A DNA stretch of 41,664 bases from Nocardia carnea (GTDB lineage: Bacteria; Actinomycetota; Actinomycetes; Mycobacteriales; Mycobacteriaceae). The translations under genes were made by a program, and so were the position numbers. The notes below the pieces were generated by a model that saw nothing but the letters and a program-made list of their open reading frames with translations, had not been told where the DNA came from and did no database searches. Shown piece after piece: positions 39,057 through 41,664 of this stretch (position 1 is its first letter; each line of letters starts with the position of its first letter). The stretch spans positions 1-41,664 of the forward strand of contig NZ_JARWPM010000202.1 in assembly GCF_029869215.1 (NCBI RefSeq). Reading direction: 5' to 3'.

Positions 39057-40856
39057 GTGACCGAACAACAGCGGGGCGGCTATTCCGCCGAGTTGGTGAC
39101 GTGGTTGGCCAGCCTGCGCACACTGAGTGCGGCCGCAGTATCGGGCGACGGTCTGCGGGAGGTACTCGATCTGGTGGCCGCGACGGCGCGCGCACTGCTC
39201 GGCTTCGACTTCTGCGGGGTCCTCACGCCGGGCACCAGCGAAGAAAGCCTTCTCATCGCGGGCTGGAGTGGTTTGTCCGACGACTACGTGGCCCGGATCA
39301 ACGCCGACCGGCCGGTGGGTCTGGCCAGCGCCGCGCCCTCCACCCGCGCTTTCCGGACCGGGCGGCCGGTGGTGATCCGGGATATCGCCGCCGAACCGCA
39401 GTTCGGACCGTGGGGGGATGTTGCCCGTGACCAGGGCTACCGCGCGATGGTGTCGGTTCCGCTCGTTGCGGCCGGACATGTCCTCGGCACCCTCAACGGG
39501 TACTACAAGCCGGTTCATACCTTCACCCACTACGAGACCGAGCGGATGTCGCTGCTCGCGAACCACGCGGCGATCGCCCTGACCTCGGCACGCAGGCTAG
39601 CGGAACTGAGCCGGCTCAACGCGTCCCTGCGCGAACAGCGTGACCTGCTGACCCGATCGGAACAGATCCACGAACGGCTACTCGATGTGACCCTGCGATC
39701 CGGCGGGCTCACGGGCATCGCCGAGGTCCTCGGTGAGCTGATCGCGCGTCCTCTGCTCGTCGAGGACTCCGGCGGAGCCGTGCTCGCGACGGCGGGAGAC
39801 AACGCGCGACTTCCCGATCCGCGCTACCGCGCCGCCGCCGATACGTCGGCAGCTAATTCGGCGAAACCTGTTGTCGTATCGAATGATTCGATCAAACACT
39901 GGGTGTCGGTGGTTCGGCTCGACAACGAGGTGGTGGCCCGGATGTGGTATCCGGGCGACCGCGGTCCGCTCGATGCGCTGGGGGAACGCGCGGTAGAGCA
40001 CGCGGCGCTGGTCGTTTCGCTCGAGCTCTTTCGCATCCGTACCGGGACAGAAGCCGAGCATCGCCTGCGCGGTGAGCTGCTCGCGGAACTGCTCACCGGC
40101 GGCGAGATATCGGAGGAGATGATGCGCCGGGCGCAGCGGCTCGGCCACGACCTGTCCCGCCCGCACCGTGCGATCGTGGGATTGCTGACAGTCGACGGCA
40201 AAGAGGCGGATACCCGTACCTATTCGCGCGCCCTCACCGCGGTAACCCAGTTCGCTCGCAGCCATCGTCCCCGACCGCTGGCGGCCATGCACCGTGGACA
40301 GCTCGTGGTGCTGTGGCCGCAGGGCGCGCTGGCCGGACCGGGCGATGCAGAGGTGACGGACCGGCGGGTAGCAGAACGCGTCCGGGCAGCGCTGGCGACC
40401 GCGGCCCGTGGGGTCACCGCGAGCGTCGCTGTCGCCGGTACCGGCCGCGAATCGTATGTGCAGTCCTACCGCGTCGCCAGGGGTGCACTCGAGGTATCCG
40501 TACGGTCGGGGAACCACGGCGCGGTGGTGGAATTGGGCGATCTCGGGTTGGCCGGTCTGCTGCTGCAACTCGACGACCCGGACCAGTTGACGGCCTTTTC
40601 CGATCGGACGCTGGCACCGTTGGCCGGCTACGACCGCGAGCATCGGACGCATTTGGTCGATACGCTCGAGGCATTTCTCGGCTCTCGATTGAGCCGACTC
40701 GACACGGCAGCAGCGCTGCATATTCACGTGAACACCGTGAAACAGCGCATCCACCGGATCGAAGAGCTCACCGGCTGTGATTTCTCGGATCTCGACACTG
40801 TCGTGAAGTTCGCCACCGCCCTCACTCTCCGCGATATCGCGAACGCCGGGCGCTGA
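39057..40856 (+). CDS. GAF-domain PucR/CdaR-type transcriptional regulator
   Basis: This ~599-residue protein has an N-terminal GAF domain (about residues 25-170; SVPLVAAGHVLGTLNGYY), a short coiled linker (LAELSRLNASLREQRDLLTRSEQ), a central region like that of CdaR regulators, and a C-terminal PucR helix-turn-helix (LDTAAALHIHVNTVKQRIHRIEELTG, about 555-580). Such regulators activate neighbouring catabolic genes on effector binding. It diverges from the aldehyde-dehydrogenase cluster and is its probable activator. The start is uncertain: GTG at 39057 is chosen because the ATG at 39039 abuts the putative operator; neither has a good ribosome binding site. Confidence 0.85.
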   Translation: MTEQQRGGYSAELVTWLASLRTLSAAAVSGDGLREVLDLVAATARALLGFDFCGVLTPGTSEESLLIAGWSGLSDDYVARINADRPVGLASAAPSTRAFRTGRPVVIRDIAAEPQFGPWGDVARDQGYRAMVSVPLVAAGHVLGTLNGYYKPVHTFTHYETERMSLLANHAAIALTSARRLAELSRLNASLREQRDLLTRSEQIHERLLDVTLRSGGLTGIAEVLGELIARPLLVEDSGGAVLATAGDNARLPDPRYRAAADTSAANSAKPVVVSNDSIKHWVSVVRLDNEVVARMWYPGDRGPLDALGERAVEHAALVVSLELFRIRTGTEAEHRLRGELLAELLTGGEISEEMMRRAQRLGHDLSRPHRAIVGLLTVDGKEADTRTYSRALTAVTQFARSHRPRPLAAMHRGQLVVLWPQGALAGPGDAEVTDRRVAERVRAALATAARGVTASVAVAGTGRESYVQSYRVARGALEVSVRSGNHGAVVELGDLGLAGLLLQLDDPDQLTAFSDRTLAPLAGYDREHRTHLVDTLEAFLGSRLSRLDTAAALHIHVNTVKQRIHRIEELTGCDFSDLDTVVKFATALTLRDIANAGR

Positions 40857-41046
40857 TACACACTTCGCGGGCCGGGAAGCCTCGTCGTGCTGTCGGCTCG
40901 GTACCGCTGTCACCGTGGCAAGAGCCGCGATCGCTCGACCGGGACGAACTCGATCCACATCAGTGGACGCTGCAATTGCACCACGCGATACAGTGCCGTA
41001 AAGGGTGACCAAGTCATAGCCCGTATATGAAGTTGAGGAGCCGCGC

Positions 41047-41121
41047 ATGAGCATTGTTCGGCCTCCGTCGCGCATCGACGGAAAGCCGGGACTGGGCCCG
41101 CGGTCGAAAGTACGGTGCTGA
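41047..41121 (+). CDS. possible 24-residue leader ORF upstream of response regulator
   Basis: An ATG at 41047 with GAGGAG at 6 bp opens a 24-codon frame rich in Arg/Pro/Gly, ending at 41121, one base before the response-regulator GTG. The ribosome binding site is much better than that of the regulator itself. It may be a leader peptide that couples translation. It has no protein-like features beyond that and could be chance. Confidence 0.4.
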   Translation: MSIVRPPSRIDGKPGLGPRSKVRC

Positions 41122-41122
41122 G

Positions 41123-41664
41123 GTGCCGCTTCGCGTAGCACTCGCCGATGACGACGTCCTGTTGCGAGAAGGTCTGGCGACTTTGCTCACGAGTGCGGGC
41201 ATCGAGGTCTTGGGTCAAGCCGGCGATGCGGATGGTCTTCTCGCCGTCGTCGCCGATGGACGCCCCGATCTCGTGATCGTCGATATCCGGATGCCTCCGA
41301 CCCACACGACGGAGGGTCTCGATGCCGCGCTGCAGATTCGCCGCGGGTATCCCGAGACCGCCATCCTGCTACTGTCGGCGCACGTCGAAGTCGATCAGGC
41401 TCTCGAATTGCTCGAGGTGGGCACGGGGATCGGCTACCTTCTCAAGGGCCGGGTCACCGACGTCGGAGACTTCGTCGACACGATGCACCGGATAGCGAAC
41501 GGCGCGTCGGTGATAGATCCGGCCCTCGTGCAGGAACTTGTCGCGGCGCGGCGCCGCGACAACCCGTTGGAGGCACTCAGCAGCCGGGGGCGCGCGGTGG
41601 TGGGGCGCATGGCGGAGGGTGTGTCGGACGCGGGGGTCGGGCGGCGGCGGTGGGTGACCGAGGG
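41123..41664 (+). CDS. LuxR/NarL-type response regulator, 3'-truncated
   Basis: The ~180 residues present cover a receiver domain with acidic pocket D9-D10-D11, phosphoacceptor D54 (VIVDIRMPP), S85 and K108 (YLLKGRV), then a linker and the start of a LuxR-type helix-turn-helix (about residue 152 on). The gene runs off the contig. The last ~28 codons read SSRGRAVVGRMAEGVSD..., where family members have SxREREVLxxMAEGxSN; nearly every deviation is towards G, so the end is probably miscalled. A histidine kinase is expected nearby but is not in the window. The GTG start is the only one available, as a stop lies upstream in frame. Confidence 0.85.
   Translation, partial: MPLRVALADDDVLLREGLATLLTSAGIEVLGQAGDADGLLAVVADGRPDLVIVDIRMPPTHTTEGLDAALQIRRGYPETAILLLSAHVEVDQALELLEVGTGIGYLLKGRVTDVGDFVDTMHRIANGASVIDPALVQELVAARRRDNPLEALSSRGRAVVGRMAEGVSDAGVGRRRWVTE
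41581..41664. other. low-quality contig end
   Basis: The last ~85 bases are G-rich on the plus strand and turn a conserved DNA-binding motif into improbable residues (E to G, L to V, A to G, L to R) without breaking the frame. This pattern fits read-end miscalls rather than evolution. Confidence 0.6.

Noticed and set aside
37289..39430. A 713-codon plus-strand frame opposite the aldehyde dehydrogenase
   Set aside because: It is the antisense shadow of the aldehyde dehydrogenase, which has all catalytic motifs. The shadow has no domain and no ribosome binding site.
1..41664. tRNA, rRNA, prophage or riboswitch
   Set aside because: I looked for T-arm consensus sequences, integrase-like proteins and known riboswitch cores by eye and found none; a covariance-model scan would be needed to exclude small RNAs.

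Overview
The window is a high-GC actinobacterial contig, most likely from Nocardia or a close mycolic-acid-bearing relative (Mycobacteriales). The case for this is a complete yrbE/mce operon with two Mce-associated membrane proteins, an L,D-transpeptidase with an actinobacterial N-terminal module, a DUF4185 protein, an M13 metallopeptidase, abundant GTG starts and many 4-bp start/stop overlaps. Both edges look like physical contig ends. The first 212 bases are a fold-back inverted repeat around an almost pure G/C filler, and the last ~85 bases carry an apparent excess of G substitutions in a recognisable LuxR-type response regulator.

Layout. 1-5.4 kb: a 5'-truncated DUF4185 gene (+), then pxpC-pxpB-pxpA (5-oxoprolinase), an MFS transporter and a Nudix hydrolase, all on the minus strand. 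5.6-12.2 kb: pirin, a small DUF4190-like membrane protein, an M13 peptidase (possibly leaderless), a convergent L,D-transpeptidase, a lipoprotein, a bidirectional terminator and a secreted trypsin-like protease. 12.8-23.3 kb: the mce operon (yrbEA, yrbEB, mceA-F, two Mce-associated proteins), closed by a strong hairpin. In it mceE has an in-frame TAG in the signal-peptide region and no lipobox cysteine. 23.4-30 kb: RNase HI with an SRPBCC protein, a TIGR03084-family protein, a DUF445 membrane protein, and a cyclase/ThDP-enzyme pair with a 4-bp overlap. 30.0-30.95 kb: a compact coupled operon of a 30-residue membrane peptide, an ECF sigma factor and a four-cysteine membrane protein.

31.2-40.9 kb is the most system-like region. 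Six minus-strand genes (aldehyde dehydrogenase, MFS transporter, FAD monooxygenase, cupin, ACMSD-type metal-dependent decarboxylase, Old Yellow Enzyme) are tightly packed and diverge from a GAF/PucR-type activator. A convergent NTF2-like protein lies nearby. This looks like an inducible uptake and catabolic module for an aromatic or N-heteroaromatic acid, but the substrate cannot be read from sequence. The contig ends inside a response regulator preceded by a possible 24-codon leader ORF.

No tRNA, rRNA, CRISPR array, prophage or intact insertion sequence was recognised. All functional calls come from reading motifs and family resemblance; no database search was run.
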